From positions 62,001 through 126,000 of the forward strand of contig DASVQF010000051.1 in NCBI GenBank assembly GCA_036389315.1: a stretch of DNA of 64,000 nucleotides. Reading direction: 5' to 3'. Position numbers and translations under genes: made by a program. This DNA is from DASQYE01 sp036389315 (GTDB lineage Bacteria; Acidobacteriota; Blastocatellia; Pyrinomonadales; Pyrinomonadaceae). The notes below the pieces were generated by a model. The model was not told where the DNA came from. It was given only the letters and a program-made list of their open reading frames with translations, and did no database searches. Positions 17,758-26,935 of this stretch are shown piece after piece (the stretch's first letter is position 1; every line of letters begins with the position of its first letter).

Positions 17758-19461
17758 CTACGCTTCGGGCCGAGTCTTGTAGATACGGACGTGGCGGGCG
17801 AAGCTTTGGGCTGCATCTTCGCCGTGCTCGGCTTCGGCCGCCGCCGTCTCCATAGAGCGCTCGCGCCTTTCGCTCAGCAACGCCTCGACCACGTTGGCTA
17901 CCCACCAGAATGTGCCGCGCGCGCCCAGGTGCTCGCGCACGCGCTGAAAGATGCGCGGGTAGAGCTTGGCCGTGCGGCTCAGCAGATTCTTGAAGGCCGT
18001 AAAGGTCATGCGATCCTGAAAAAGCTCGCGCCGCACCCGCTCGTCAAGGCCGTGCAGGGCGGCCATCACGGCGTTGAGAGTTTCGTTGACGGCCGCTGGC
18101 GTACTCTTCGGCGTCGGCCGCATGAACTCTGCCAGGCTGGACATCTGCGCTACGCGCGGCTCGGCCGAGCTGATCTCGGAGAGCGAAGCCGCGTCGAGCA
18201 GGTCTGCGGCAAGCGCCAGCTCGGTCAGGTGCGTGAGGCGTCGCAGGTGACGGACGTGCGAGCCTATGCCGCAGAAGGGTAAGGGGCTCGCCAGTCCCGC
18301 CGCTTCGCCCACCAGCATGATGCGGTCAGAGGCGGTCGTGCGCTTGCGCGTGTTCCAGCCCATCGTCTGCACACCGGGAACGTAACCGAAGACAGGCTTC
18401 ATGACTCGCCACTGCGCACCCGTTCGTTTGTAGCGAGGCAGCGACTCGAAGTAACGCTCGAAGAGCGCGAGCAGCGATTTGTCGGCCGGCGAGTTGACGC
18501 AATCGTAGAAGAAGAGATAGGTCGTGTATTCGTCGCGCTGCGGGCTTCCGGCAAATCCTTCCCAGATCAACTGCCGGTGGTCGCTGGCGTCCTCGTTGCT
18601 CACGAGTATTTCGCCGACTCCGAAATCCACGCGGTCGGGCTCAGCGCCCCGCACAAAGCCGCGCGCAACCGAACCCACCGTCGGGCAGACGTGCGTGATC
18701 GAGAGTGCGTCCTGAAGTTGTCGTGCGACCGATGAGTTGGGGCCGGTCGAATCTACGAAGAGGCGAGAGGCGAAGAGGCGATGCTGGCGCGTGCGCAGGT
18801 CTTCGACTTCCACCAGGACGCGATCATGCTGGACGTAACAGCGGACTAGCCTCTGTCCTTCGATCAAAGCCGACCGCGTTTGCGCGGCCTGTAGCTTCGC
18901 ACGCGCCAGCGCCAGCAGCTTGTCTGCGTCGAGCGCGACATTGAGCACGCCTTGCATCCAGAGCGGCGGCGTCTTCAGGCGCGACGCGGCGTCGTGGAAT
19001 TTGACGAAGCCGGAGCGATAACGATTGATGACCGCCGCCTCGGCCTCTTCCTTCGTCAACAGTCCGGCCGTCTCGAACTCTCGCAGCTCTTCGTCGGAGA
19101 TGTTCCAAGCCCTGTCCGCCAGGCCCACCGCCGAGGCGTCGAAGACCATCACGCGACGATTGAAGCGGCCGGCCATCACGGCCGCGTGCAGCAGGCCCAC
19201 CTGCCCGCCCGCATAAATAATATCGAATTCGGCTTCGACGTTGAGGCGCGTGGGCGCAGCGCCGCGCACTATAACCTCCTGCGCCTTCCCCTCGCTTTCC
19301 ATCGCGCGTTGCCACCGGGCGTCCGTCTCCCAGATGCGGCCGAGCCATGCCTCGCGATTGGCGAGCGCGCCGAAATTGGCGACCGTCAGAGGATAGCGCC
19401 TGCGAAATTCACCCAGGTCGGGCGCACCGCTTTGCCTGGGGGTTCTCTGTAGGACAGTCAT
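17758..19461 (-). CDS. FAD-dependent oxidoreductase, lycopene cyclase/halogenase-like
   Basis: 567 residues. The dinucleotide site starts near 78 (FDIIYAGGQVGLLHAAVMA), where the first Gly of GxGxxG is Ala. The second FAD motif RIMLVGEAAGLASPLPFCGIG is near 375-395 and is well kept. The general order fits the FAD monooxygenase superfamily that includes lycopene cyclases, geranylgeranyl reductases and flavin halogenases. About 75 residues precede the Rossmann fold. There is no carotenoid gene next door and the substrate is unknown. Confidence 0.75.
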   Translation of the reverse strand: MTVLQRTPRQSGAPDLGEFRRRYPLTVANFGALANREAWLGRIWETDARWQRAMESEGKAQEVIVRGAAPTRLNVEAEFDIIYAGGQVGLLHAAVMAGRFNRRVMVFDASAVGLADRAWNISDEELREFETAGLLTKEEAEAAVINRYRSGFVKFHDAASRLKTPPLWMQGVLNVALDADKLLALARAKLQAAQTRSALIEGQRLVRCYVQHDRVLVEVEDLRTRQHRLFASRLFVDSTGPNSSVARQLQDALSITHVCPTVGSVARGFVRGAEPDRVDFGVGEILVSNEDASDHRQLIWEGFAGSPQRDEYTTYLFFYDCVNSPADKSLLALFERYFESLPRYKRTGAQWRVMKPVFGYVPGVQTMGWNTRKRTTASDRIMLVGEAAGLASPLPFCGIGSHVRHLRRLTHLTELALAADLLDAASLSEISSAEPRVAQMSSLAEFMRPTPKSTPAAVNETLNAVMAALHGLDERVRRELFQDRMTFTAFKNLLSRTAKLYPRIFQRVREHLGARGTFWWVANVVEALLSERRERSMETAAAEAEHGEDAAQSFARHVRIYKTRPEA

Positions 19462-19591
19462 AAAAAAAGAAAGTTCGAGCCTGACGCGCGCGCAGTTGAC
19501 CGGCAGGAGTCCCGCCCGGCGCGCCTTTTCATCTCCACCAAAAATCTAATGAGCCTTTACACGAGTGTACCCGAAGCCATGACCACAGGAC

Positions 19592-19671
19592 AAGGGATGA
19601 GGGATGAGGGATGAAGAAGAAAGCATTCAAGCCGGGGAAGCATTCCTTTCATCCCTCATCCCTCATCCCTT
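19592..19671. repeat. Heptamer-repeat hairpin, perfect 23-bp outer stem
   Basis: Bases 19592-19614 (three GGGATGA units) pair exactly with 19649-19671, and an inner AAGCATTC/GAAGCATTCC pair sits near the loop. It lies between two reverse-strand genes: the end of the GlsB-family gene and the region upstream of the FAD enzyme. It probably terminates the upstream transcript. Confidence 0.85.
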
Positions 19672-19674
19672 CTT

Positions 19675-19950
19675 TTACGCTCGGCTGCGGGCGATGAAGC
19701 TGATGATGGCGACGAAGAGGGCTGAGCCGATGATTGACCAGATGATGGGAAAGCGCGTGCCGCCGACCGGGAGAACGAACAGTTCGGGCAAGCCTAGCTG
19801 GCGCGCGAGCCACATCCCTATGAGCGCCCCGATAAATCCGAGCGCGATGGAAACCAAACAGCCCCCGCGCGAATAACCGCTGATGGCCTGGCCCAAAGAC
19901 CCGCACAGACCCGCGACCAGCAGTAGTATCAGTAAGTCTATGAGCGTCAT
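19675..19950 (-). CDS. GlsB/YeaQ/YmgE family small membrane protein
   Basis: 91 residues with three hydrophobic segments (about 5-22, 33-50 and 66-85) separated by the Gly-rich turn ISGYSRGG, as in the transglycosylase-associated/stress-response membrane protein family. It is located in the inner membrane; the role is poorly known. AAGGACGGGA precedes the ATG. The gene lies 21 bases after the DUF1326 gene on the same strand, so the two are likely one operon. Confidence 0.9.
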   Translation of the reverse strand: MTLIDLLILLLVAGLCGSLGQAISGYSRGGCLVSIALGFIGALIGMWLARQLGLPELFVLPVGGTRFPIIWSIIGSALFVAIISFIARSRA

Positions 19951-19971
19951 TCCCGTCCCGTCCTTTCCCTG

Positions 19972-20862
19972 TCAGTGTCCGCACATCTGTTCGCCCTGTG
20001 CTCCTGGGCCCTTTGCCGCCGCTGCTGCGGCTGCGCCGCCCTCCGCGCCGCAGTTCCAGCGTGCGGGCGCGCCGAAGTCAGTCTTGTCCGTGTACTCGAA
20101 CTCGCCCTGATTGCTGTTTGTCTCTTTCAGGTCAATCGAATCTTTCCCGGCCTTGATGCGATACACAGTAGTCTTAGCCTTGATCGCCTCGCGTATCCGC
20201 CAGGTGGTATTGTTGCGCACGATGACGGGCTGGGATTTGTCCAGCCCCATAACATAGTCGGCCGAGAATTGGCCCAGGCCCGCGACTTCCAGGTGATTGC
20301 TGCGATCACCGTACTCCTGTTTGACCGCCGCATAAATGATGCGCGGGGCCATCTCTGTGGCCCTCGCCTCGGCCTCTGCGGCCGAGACGCGCTCGATCAT
20401 GCGCGCCATAATGAGGCGCAGGGCCGCGCGCTGCTCTTCCGTGGCGCGCTCGTCTATGAACATCGTCCGCCCGTTCTTCAAATCCGCCGAGCCGAAGTGC
20501 AGGCCGTCGAGCGACAGGCCGCCGTAGTTGCCCTTGACGATGTGGTAGGAATAGAACGGATAGCAATAGGAATGAGGCGAAGGCTGCTCGCCGAAGTTGC
20601 AGGTGCAGGGCACGGAGCAAGTGCAGGTCTCCGTGAGCGCGCCGCGAATGGCCCAAGAGCCCGGAGCCTTCTCGGCCGCCGCCGCCGTCTCGCCCGCCCG
20701 TGCGCCTGCGCCCGGACGACGCTGTAGCGTCAAATGAAAAGCCGCGAAAACGGCCACGCCGACCGCGCACACAAGCAGCGCAGCCAGCGCCACGTTAAAG
20801 ATATTTCGCCAGCCCGCTTTGCGCCCGACGCTCTGCGCGTCCGCATAAATTTCTGTACTCAT
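19972..20862 (-). CDS. Membrane-anchored DUF1326 protein
   Basis: 296 residues. I chose the ATG at 20860-20862 because CAGGAGC lies just before it. An N-terminal anchor spans about 20-42. The DUF1326 domain starts with WAIRGALTETCTCSVPCTCNF, a Cys cluster (C-x-C-x3-C-x-C) suited to binding a metal or forming disulfides. The C-terminal tail is Ala/Gly-rich and ends QMCGH. Function is unknown; the family sometimes sits beside metal-transport genes, which are not seen here. Confidence 0.82.
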   Translation of the reverse strand: MSTEIYADAQSVGRKAGWRNIFNVALAALLVCAVGVAVFAAFHLTLQRRPGAGARAGETAAAAEKAPGSWAIRGALTETCTCSVPCTCNFGEQPSPHSYCYPFYSYHIVKGNYGGLSLDGLHFGSADLKNGRTMFIDERATEEQRAALRLIMARMIERVSAAEAEARATEMAPRIIYAAVKQEYGDRSNHLEVAGLGQFSADYVMGLDKSQPVIVRNNTTWRIREAIKAKTTVYRIKAGKDSIDLKETNSNQGEFEYTDKTDFGAPARWNCGAEGGAAAAAAAKGPGAQGEQMCGH

Positions 20863-21076
20863 GCTCCTGATTCTATAGCGGAAAATATAGTTGTTCAAAA
20901 TCCGGTGGCAAGTCAGTATAATCAACCTGGCGGCACGCCCTCGGGAAGAGAAAGCCTCCTCGACGGGGCGCGGCCGAAAGTTTTTCCGAGCCAGGGTTTC
21001 GGATAATCCGTCTCACCTGAAAACACGAGTCTCAATTTCCCAGGAAAATTTTTTACTGCAAGGAGTTCAAAACGAG

Positions 21077-21487
21077 ATGCGCAAATTTTTGGTCGCCGTC
21101 CTCATTATCGGCGCGACACTGACCCTGGGCCTGGCCCAGGAAACGAGCGAGCCCCAGCCGACGCAAGACACCGAACAGATGCTCAAGATGGGCCACGCGC
21201 CGAGCCATCCCGGCGGCATCGGCCGAGCCGTAGTGGTCGTCACAGACGAACAGGGCAACCCGGTCAAGGGAGCCTACGTCAAGATCGTCTCCACGTGGGG
21301 GGACGGCAACCTGTGCGAATCATGGGCCTGGACTAACGACAAGGGCGTGGTCGTCCTGCCGCCGCTGCACATGGGCGAGCTGAAGATGAATACCACGGCC
21401 AAGGGATACAAAAAGTCCGAGGTCGAGGAGATAGCCTTAAGCTCTTTGAGCGAGCCCATACGCATTACCCTGACATCGAAGAAGTAA
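21077..21487 (+). CDS. Secreted carboxypeptidase-regulatory-like (Ig-like) protein
   Basis: 136 residues from ATG 21077, behind AAGGAG. A signal peptide covers about 1-20 (cleaved at GLAQE). A single beta-sandwich domain follows, with VVVVTDEQGNPVKGAYVKIVS and TNDKGVVVLPPLHMGELKM, the pattern of carboxypeptidase regulatory-like/transthyretin-like domains. Probably periplasmic or surface binding; no catalytic residues seen. It is divergent from the DUF1326 gene. Confidence 0.78.
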   Translation: MRKFLVAVLIIGATLTLGLAQETSEPQPTQDTEQMLKMGHAPSHPGGIGRAVVVVTDEQGNPVKGAYVKIVSTWGDGNLCESWAWTNDKGVVVLPPLHMGELKMNTTAKGYKKSEVEEIALSSLSEPIRITLTSKK

Positions 21488-21515
21488 TAAAGCGGATGTC
21501 AAATGCCGGATTAAG

Positions 21516-21560
21516 AGAAGAGGGGAGCGATACTGGATTCAGCATCGCTCCCTTCTTTCT
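21516..21560. terminator. Terminator hairpin
   Basis: AGAAGAGGGGAGCGAT (21516-21531) pairs with ATCGCTCCCTTCTTTCT (21544-21560) with one bulge. It lies between the convergent Ig-like gene and the 100-residue gene, and overlaps the 3' end of the latter. Confidence 0.7.
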
Positions 21561-21841
21561 CTATCGCCGGACATTCTACGGTCTACGCCCTGCCACGCTT
21601 CGACCTGCGGGCCGCGCCTGGCCGCGCGCTCCTCATCGTCTACGGCCAGAGGGATGAGCTGCGCCAGCGCATCCTGTAACTGCCGTGCCTGCTCCAAAGT
21701 CAACAGGAGCGTAGGCACTCTCTCGCCCTGCCCCTCGATGCCTAAGGACAGCAACCCGTCCGCGAAAACCGAGAGCCGCAAGCGACCATCCTGAGCGCGC
21801 CGCCCGGTACTGATCGTCACCTCATGCTCAGACAAAGCCAT
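21539..21841 (-). CDS. Hypothetical protein, 100 residues
   Basis: No recognised family. It is soluble and acidic to neutral, with a beta-like N-terminal half (LRLSVFADGLLSLGIEG) and a helix (LLLTLEQARQLQDALAQLIPLA). The tail is Arg-rich and ends in Cys. It follows the EgtU-like gene on the same strand, separated by a hairpin, so it may be the last gene of the ergothioneine operon or an independent one. Confidence 0.5.
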   Translation of the reverse strand: MALSEHEVTISTGRRAQDGRLRLSVFADGLLSLGIEGQGERVPTLLLTLEQARQLQDALAQLIPLAVDDEERAARRGPQVEAWQGVDRRMSGDRERRERC

Positions 21842-21860
21842 AGAACTCCCCCGTGAAAAC

Positions 21861-21911
21861 AGTGACTCGGTGACAAGCTAACAGCCCGATATTAGCTTGT
21901 CGCTCATCACT
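21861..21911. repeat. Intergenic hairpin, GTGACAA-type
   Basis: AGTGACTCGGTGACAAGCTA (21861-21880) pairs imperfectly with TAGCTTGTCGCTCATCACT (21893-21911). It lies between the EgtU-like gene and the 100-residue gene and slightly overlaps the EgtU-like stop region. Same family as the hairpins at 1741 and 4619. Confidence 0.7.
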
Positions 21912-23496
21912 TGTCACTCTTGGCTGCTTTACTGATCCACTCGCGCGCCACCTCGCGGCGGTCACGCCTGCGCCCGTCCACTTCGTAGTTGAGGCGGCGC
22001 ATGTCCTCTGTTGAGATGGCCCCGCCCAGAAGCTTGAGCACATCTCCGAGCGCAAGCGTGCGCGCGAGGGTGTCACGGCGGGCGAGGATGACGGCTTCGT
22101 AAGGCGGAAAGTAGCGGCGGTCGTCCGCGAGTTGGAAGAGGTCTAGGGCCGCGATCAGGCCGTCTGTGGAATTGCCCGCGATCAAATCGACCTGTTTGGA
22201 AGCGAGCGCGCGGTAAGTGAGCGACAAGTCCATCTCGCGCGGAGGCTCGGCGAACCGCAAGCCGTAGGCGCGCGAGAAACCGGCGTAGCCATCCGCGCGC
22301 GACATGAAATCCTGCCCGAAGCCCGCGCGCCACCCCGCAGCATAGCGCGCCGCGTCCGAGATGGTTTTGAGATTAAGACGGCGCGCGTCTTGGCCGCGAA
22401 CCAGTATCGCAAAGTCGTTGCTATAGCCGAGCGGCGGGCTCGTCTCGACATTGAACTTCGCGGCGTACTCATGCTGCACCTCGGCGTAGACAGCGCCGGG
22501 GTCTGTGATCGGGGCGTGCTTGAAAATCTCGACAAACGAAGTGCCTGTGTATTCCGGGTAGCAATCTATCTGGCCCGTGACGAGCGCCTGGTGAGCAAGG
22601 CTTCCGCCCAGCTCGAAACGGCGCTCTACCTGGACGCCGCGCGCTTCGAGCATCTGCGCGACGATCTCCGCGAGCAGCACGGACTCCGTGAAATCCTTCG
22701 AGCCGACGACGACGCGCGACGGCTGCTCCTGCCCGGCTGCCGTTTGCGCTCCACCCGGGCGCGCGCCGCGCCACGCGCCGTAGAGGCCGAGCGCGAGCAC
22801 GACTGCGAGCATGGCCCACACAGCGCGCCTGACGAGGGGCAAGCCCTGCTCCCTTGCGCCCATGCGCGCGGCCGCGAAACGCTTCTCCAAAAGCCCGAGC
22901 GCGAAGTCTGCGACGAGCGCCATCAGCGCCGAAGGCACAGCCCCCGCCAGCAGCAGCCGGTTGTCAAACTGGCGCAGGCCGCGAAAGATATATTCTCCGA
23001 GACCGCCCGCGCCCACGGCCGCCGCGATCACCGCGACGCCTATCGTAATCACCATCGCCACGCGCACGCCCGTCAGAATGACGCTCATCGCCAGCGGCAG
23101 CTCGACCTGCCACAAGACCTGCCAATCGGTCATGCCCATTGCGACGGCGGCCTCGCGCACGTTTGGGTCTACGCCGAGGATGCCCGTCACGGTGTTGCGT
23201 ATCACGGGCAGCAGCGCGTAGAGGACGAGGGCTATGATGGCCGTCGTGCGGCCGATGCCGCCGATGAAGGGAATCGGAATGAGCAGGCCGAAGAGCGCGA
23301 GGCTCGGAACGGTCTGCATGATGTTGGCGAGGCCGAGCACGGGAGCGCGCAAACGCCTGTAGCGCGTCAGAAGAATGCCTGCGGGCACGCCCAGCAGGAC
23401 GGCCACGAAAGTCGAGACGAGGACGAGCCACAAATGCTGCTCGACGTGCGCCAGGATGTCTGTCCAGTTGCCGCGAAGGAACTCCCAGGCGCTCAT
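21907..23496 (-). CDS. egtU: ABC transporter permease fused to substrate-binding domain (EgtU-like, OpuC/ProW class)
   Basis: 529 residues. The permease occupies about 1-206 with the ABC-coupling loop EAAVAMGMTDWQVLWQVELP near 115-134. A further membrane helix (224-241) leads to a type II binding protein from about 261 (RVVVGSKDFTESVLLAEI) to the end, with IDCYPEYTGTSF as a ligand-loop signature. Such fusions carry quaternary amines; the EgtU branch imports ergothioneine in Helicobacter and Streptococcus. Position in the egt cluster favours ergothioneine, but choline or betaine cannot be excluded from sequence. The start overlaps the ATPase stop by four bases. Confidence 0.85.
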   Translation of the reverse strand: MSAWEFLRGNWTDILAHVEQHLWLVLVSTFVAVLLGVPAGILLTRYRRLRAPVLGLANIMQTVPSLALFGLLIPIPFIGGIGRTTAIIALVLYALLPVIRNTVTGILGVDPNVREAAVAMGMTDWQVLWQVELPLAMSVILTGVRVAMVITIGVAVIAAAVGAGGLGEYIFRGLRQFDNRLLLAGAVPSALMALVADFALGLLEKRFAAARMGAREQGLPLVRRAVWAMLAVVLALGLYGAWRGARPGGAQTAAGQEQPSRVVVGSKDFTESVLLAEIVAQMLEARGVQVERRFELGGSLAHQALVTGQIDCYPEYTGTSFVEIFKHAPITDPGAVYAEVQHEYAAKFNVETSPPLGYSNDFAILVRGQDARRLNLKTISDAARYAAGWRAGFGQDFMSRADGYAGFSRAYGLRFAEPPREMDLSLTYRALASKQVDLIAGNSTDGLIAALDLFQLADDRRYFPPYEAVILARRDTLARTLALGDVLKLLGGAISTEDMRRLNYEVDGRRRDRREVAREWISKAAKSDK

Positions 23497-24299
23497 AGGC
23501 TCCTCCCGCCTGGGCCCACAGCCCCGCCAGCCTTGTCGCCGACACCAAGCGTTTCAAGATAAGCGCGCGCGTAGGGCTCGTCCGATTTGAGAAATTCTTC
23601 GGGCGCAGCGAGCAGGAGCATGCGGCCCTCGCGCATCAAGCCGATGCGCGTGCCGAGCAGCAGGGCTTCACGCACGTCATGCGTGACGAAGATGACCGTC
23701 TTTCGCAGACGAGTGGAAAGCTCCGCGAACTCTCTCTGAAGGCTCGCGCGCGTCAAAGGGTCGAGCGCGCCGAAGGGCTCGTCCATCAGGAGCAGCGGGG
23801 CTTCGGCGGCCAGAGCGCGCGCCACGCCGACGCGCTGACGTTGCCCGCCCGACAGCTCGCGCGGGTAGCGATGAGCGAAAGCCTGCTCGTCAAGCCCGAC
23901 GAGCGCGAGCAGCTCTCTGACACGTGCGCTTGTGCGCTCCTCTTCCCATCCTTCGAGCCTCGGCACTAGGCCCACGTTGCGCTCGACCGTGAAGTGCGGA
24001 AAGAGCCCGCCCTCCTGAATCACGTAGCCCGTGCGTCGCCGCAACCGGATAGCATCCCACTCGTCAGTCGCGCGCCCTTCCACCAGCACCCTGCCTTCGG
24101 TCGGCAGCAGCAGCCGGTTGACCAGCTTGAGCGTAGTGGTCTTTCCGCACCCCGATTCTCCGAGCAGCACCAGGGTCTCGCCGCGCAAGACGGTCAACTC
24201 TAGGCCCGAGATGATCGGCCGGGCGACGCCTTCGACGCTGTAGCTGACACGCTCGAACTCTACGAGCGCGGGCGACTCTTCTTGATCGGTCGTGGACAT
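23493..24299 (-). CDS. egtV: ABC transporter ATPase (EgtV-like, OpuCA/ProV class)
   Basis: 268 residues. Walker A GESGCGKTT is at 47-55, the Q loop at YVIQEGGLF (about 92-100), the signature LSGGQRQR at 149-156 and Walker B LLLMDEP at 169-175. It lacks the C-terminal CBS pair of full-length ProV. It powers the fused permease encoded immediately downstream. It begins 27 bases after the ligase gene on the same strand. Confidence 0.9.
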   Translation of the reverse strand: MSTTDQEESPALVEFERVSYSVEGVARPIISGLELTVLRGETLVLLGESGCGKTTTLKLVNRLLLPTEGRVLVEGRATDEWDAIRLRRRTGYVIQEGGLFPHFTVERNVGLVPRLEGWEEERTSARVRELLALVGLDEQAFAHRYPRELSGGQRQRVGVARALAAEAPLLLMDEPFGALDPLTRASLQREFAELSTRLRKTVIFVTHDVREALLLGTRIGLMREGRMLLLAAPEEFLKSDEPYARAYLETLGVGDKAGGAVGPGGRSL

Positions 24300-24326
24300 A
24301 AGTCTTTAAATGCGCGAGTGGACTGT

Positions 24327-25787
24327 TCAGGCTATGCGCAGGTATTCGACGAGGCGGCCTGTGGAGCCATGCCAGGAGCCGTGCCAGTTGCGGAGCAGAA
24401 TATCCGCCGGACAGATTTCCTCTTCGATAACCTGCTGGCGCAGCACGTCCAGGTACTTCAACTCTTCCGGAGCGACTCGCGCCAGGCCCTCGCCCGCGAG
24501 CGTGACCACCTCTTTCGCCAGGCTGAGGATGTTGATATTCCCGTAACGCGCAGACAGGCCGTCGCGCGCCACACACTCTTGCAGCCTGCGCATCTCTTCC
24601 AGGCTCAGGCGCGGGGCCAGTCGCAAAGCCTCGTCGAGCGCCGCGCCGTCATACATCAAGCCCCGCCAGAGGGCCTGCAAGCCGAGCGTCATCGAAGGAT
24701 TGCCGCAGTCGGCGCTGCGCATCTCTATGTGCTGCTTGAGGCGTGCGTCCGTGAAGAGCGTCGTCAAGTGATCGGCCCAGTCGCCGAAGACTGGCGTTAC
24801 CCCCTCGCAGCCGCTTTCGAGAAAGTCCCCGAACTTTCTTCCCGTGGGCCCATCCAGATAGCGGCCGTCGCGCTGCGCGAAGATCATCGGCACGTCCAGA
24901 GCGTAGGCGACGAAGCTTGCGGGCGAGAACTCGTCACCGAGGGCGGGCGGCGATGGGCCCGTGCGGTCGTCGTCGGTGGCGAGCCAGGCGGCGGCGCGCG
25001 TTGATTTGTAGCCCGAGGGGCGGCCCTGCTCGAAAGGCGAGTTGGCGAAGATGGCCGTAACAATAGGCGCAAGACGGTTGCCGACGAGGAACTTTCGGGC
25101 GAGGTCTCGTTCGTCTCCGTAATCGAGGTTCGTTTGCACGGCGCAGGTGCGCGTCATCATGTCCCACGCACGGCTCCCGCGCCCCGCAAGGTAAGGGCGC
25201 ATCACGTCGTAGCGCAGCTTGGGAAACCATTGCTGCTCTGAGAGCGTGCGAAGCGGGTCGAAGCCGCAGGCGAGAAAGGCCAGGCAGTCGCCCTCGGCAA
25301 TCTCGTGCAGGCGCGTCAAGTAGCGGCCAAGCTCGCGCTCGACATCCGAAAGACGGCGTTGCGGCGCGCCGGAGAACTCGACCTGCCCGCCCGGCTCGAC
25401 CGTCAGGCGATTCATCTGTCCTGCGTTGACCTCTACGAGCGTGCGTCCTTCATAGACCAGATCGTTCGAGGAAGGAGCAAACCCGGCGAGCACTCTCTGC
25501 ACCTGCACAGGCGTCAGGCGCTGAAGGTCGCGCCGCATGTCATAGCCGAACAGCTCGAACTCGACGCCGCACATCCATTCGGAGGTGGGCTTTGCGCCGC
25601 GCCGCAGGTTCTCTTCAAAGAGCGCGGAAGAGGATTTCGAGACCGGGTCGGTCAGAAGCGGGAAGACTGCGCGGCCAGACGGCTGCTTCACAGAAGCGTC
25701 GCCAGCCGGGCCCGCAGCGTTGGGCCCACAATCTGCCTGCGCGGCGTTTGCGGCTGGTGTGGCTGGGCTCTGTTGGTCGGGGCGCAT
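24327..25787 (-). CDS. Glutamate-cysteine ligase, plant/EgtA type (GCS2)
   Basis: 486 residues from ATG 25785-25787. It joins glutamate to cysteine, giving gamma-glutamylcysteine for ergothioneine (as EgtA) or glutathione. Family motifs are CGVEFELFGYD, the run TRTCAVQTNLDYGDERDLARK, and IFANSPFEQGRPSGYKSTRAAAW. A roughly 55-residue Ala/Pro/Ser-rich lead may be disordered. No gshB is visible in the window. The start is seven bases after the egtD stop, so the genes are one operon. Confidence 0.88.
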   Translation of the reverse strand: MRPDQQSPATPAANAAQADCGPNAAGPAGDASVKQPSGRAVFPLLTDPVSKSSSALFEENLRRGAKPTSEWMCGVEFELFGYDMRRDLQRLTPVQVQRVLAGFAPSSNDLVYEGRTLVEVNAGQMNRLTVEPGGQVEFSGAPQRRLSDVERELGRYLTRLHEIAEGDCLAFLACGFDPLRTLSEQQWFPKLRYDVMRPYLAGRGSRAWDMMTRTCAVQTNLDYGDERDLARKFLVGNRLAPIVTAIFANSPFEQGRPSGYKSTRAAAWLATDDDRTGPSPPALGDEFSPASFVAYALDVPMIFAQRDGRYLDGPTGRKFGDFLESGCEGVTPVFGDWADHLTTLFTDARLKQHIEMRSADCGNPSMTLGLQALWRGLMYDGAALDEALRLAPRLSLEEMRRLQECVARDGLSARYGNINILSLAKEVVTLAGEGLARVAPEELKYLDVLRQQVIEEEICPADILLRNWHGSWHGSTGRLVEYLRIA

Positions 25788-25794
25788 ATTCGGT

Positions 25795-26814
25795 CTAGAC
25801 GGCCAGAAAGAGGTTGCTGCTGAAACGCTGCTCGCTATCGAGCCAGGTGCGCGTGCGCTCAAAGCCGGTCGCGGCGGCAAGCTCCGATAGGCCCGCGACC
25901 GTGTACTTGTGTGAGTTCTCCGTATGAATACGCTCGCCCTCGGCGAAGCTGACTTCCATCCCAAGCTTGCCTAGCCGGACGGCCTGCGCGCGCCGACTCT
26001 CAAGATAAAGCTCCACGCGCCCAAGCTCTTCGTTGTAGACGGCCAGGTGACGAAAGGCGCGCAGGTCGAAGTCCGAGTCAAGCTCGCGGTTGATGCGCGC
26101 CAGCAGGTTCAGGTTGAAGGCGGCGGTGATGCCGAGCGAATCGTCGTAAGCCGCTTCGAGCACGGCGCGCTCTTTGCGCAAGTCAGCGCCGAGCAGCAGG
26201 CCGTCGCCCGCGCGCAGCACGCCGCGCAGGGCGCTCAGGAAGGCACGCGACTCTGCCGCGTCGAAGTTCCCGATGTTTGAGCCGAGAAAGAGAGCCAGCG
26301 TGGCGTCCCTCACGCTCTCCTTCAGCTCGCGGAGCGCGGCCAGCCCGTCGAAGTAATCGCTCGCGTAAGCCTCTATGCGCAGCCCGGCGTAAGATTGCAG
26401 GAGCACGCGCGAGCTTGTCTCAAGCGCCGCCGGCGAGATGTCAACGGGAATAAAGAGCAGCTCGCGTTGGCGCTGAAGGATGGCTTCGATGATGCGGCGC
26501 GTCTTAAAGGCGCTGCCGCTGCCCATCTCCAAAAGCCTCTTGCGGCCGGCGACCGATTCGGCCATCTCGTCCGCGTAGCGCGTCAAAATCTCGTTCTCCG
26601 CCCGCGTCAGGTAATACTCCGGCAGCAGGCAGATCGCTTCAAAAAGCTGCGAGCCCAGCTCGTCGTAAAAATATTTGGGGAAGAGGCGGCGGGGATGCGC
26701 CTTGAGGCCGTCGCGGACATCCTTTGCGAACTGCGCGCGCAGGTCTGCTGTGCGGACTAGGTTGTGTATGCGGAGCCGGTCGCCGCCCCGTTTGTCAGGA
26801 GCCTGCTCTGACAT
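25795..26814 (-). CDS. egtD: L-histidine N-alpha-methyltransferase
   Basis: 339 residues. It trimethylates histidine to hercynine, the first committed step of ergothioneine synthesis. Typical motifs are PKYFYDELGSQLFEAIC near residue 45, LPEYYLTRAENEIL, the SAM site LLEMGSGSAFKTRRII near 95-110, and FLGSNIGNF near 165. The last residues (SNLFLAV) match the family end. It is divergent from egtB and first in a reverse-strand operon with the ligase and transporter. Confidence 0.95.
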   Translation of the reverse strand: MSEQAPDKRGGDRLRIHNLVRTADLRAQFAKDVRDGLKAHPRRLFPKYFYDELGSQLFEAICLLPEYYLTRAENEILTRYADEMAESVAGRKRLLEMGSGSAFKTRRIIEAILQRQRELLFIPVDISPAALETSSRVLLQSYAGLRIEAYASDYFDGLAALRELKESVRDATLALFLGSNIGNFDAAESRAFLSALRGVLRAGDGLLLGADLRKERAVLEAAYDDSLGITAAFNLNLLARINRELDSDFDLRAFRHLAVYNEELGRVELYLESRRAQAVRLGKLGMEVSFAEGERIHTENSHKYTVAGLSELAAATGFERTRTWLDSEQRFSSNLFLAV

Positions 26815-26887
26815 TCATGTTTCCTTCTGCCTTGCCCTTTCTCCGGGCAAGTTGATTTCGCAAAGCCCCTGCTCGTCGTGCGGTCTC

Positions 26888-26896
26888 TGCTATGAT
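26888..26896 (+). promoter_or_regulatory. Possible extended -10 promoter for egtB
   Basis: TGCTATGAT at 26888-26896 matches the extended -10 form TGnTAnnnT. Transcription would begin near 26903, giving a leader of about 33 bases. No good -35 is seen. It lies in the roughly 120-base divergent region shared with egtD. Confidence 0.4.
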
Positions 26897-26935
26897 AACT
26901 TATCGCCACGGGTAACGACCACAGGGAGAGAGCAG

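Noticed and set aside
21907..24299. Choline/glycine betaine osmoprotectant transporter
   Set aside because: Kept as an alternative only: the family allows it, but the operon with egtD and the ligase, and the fused design like EgtU, favour ergothioneine.
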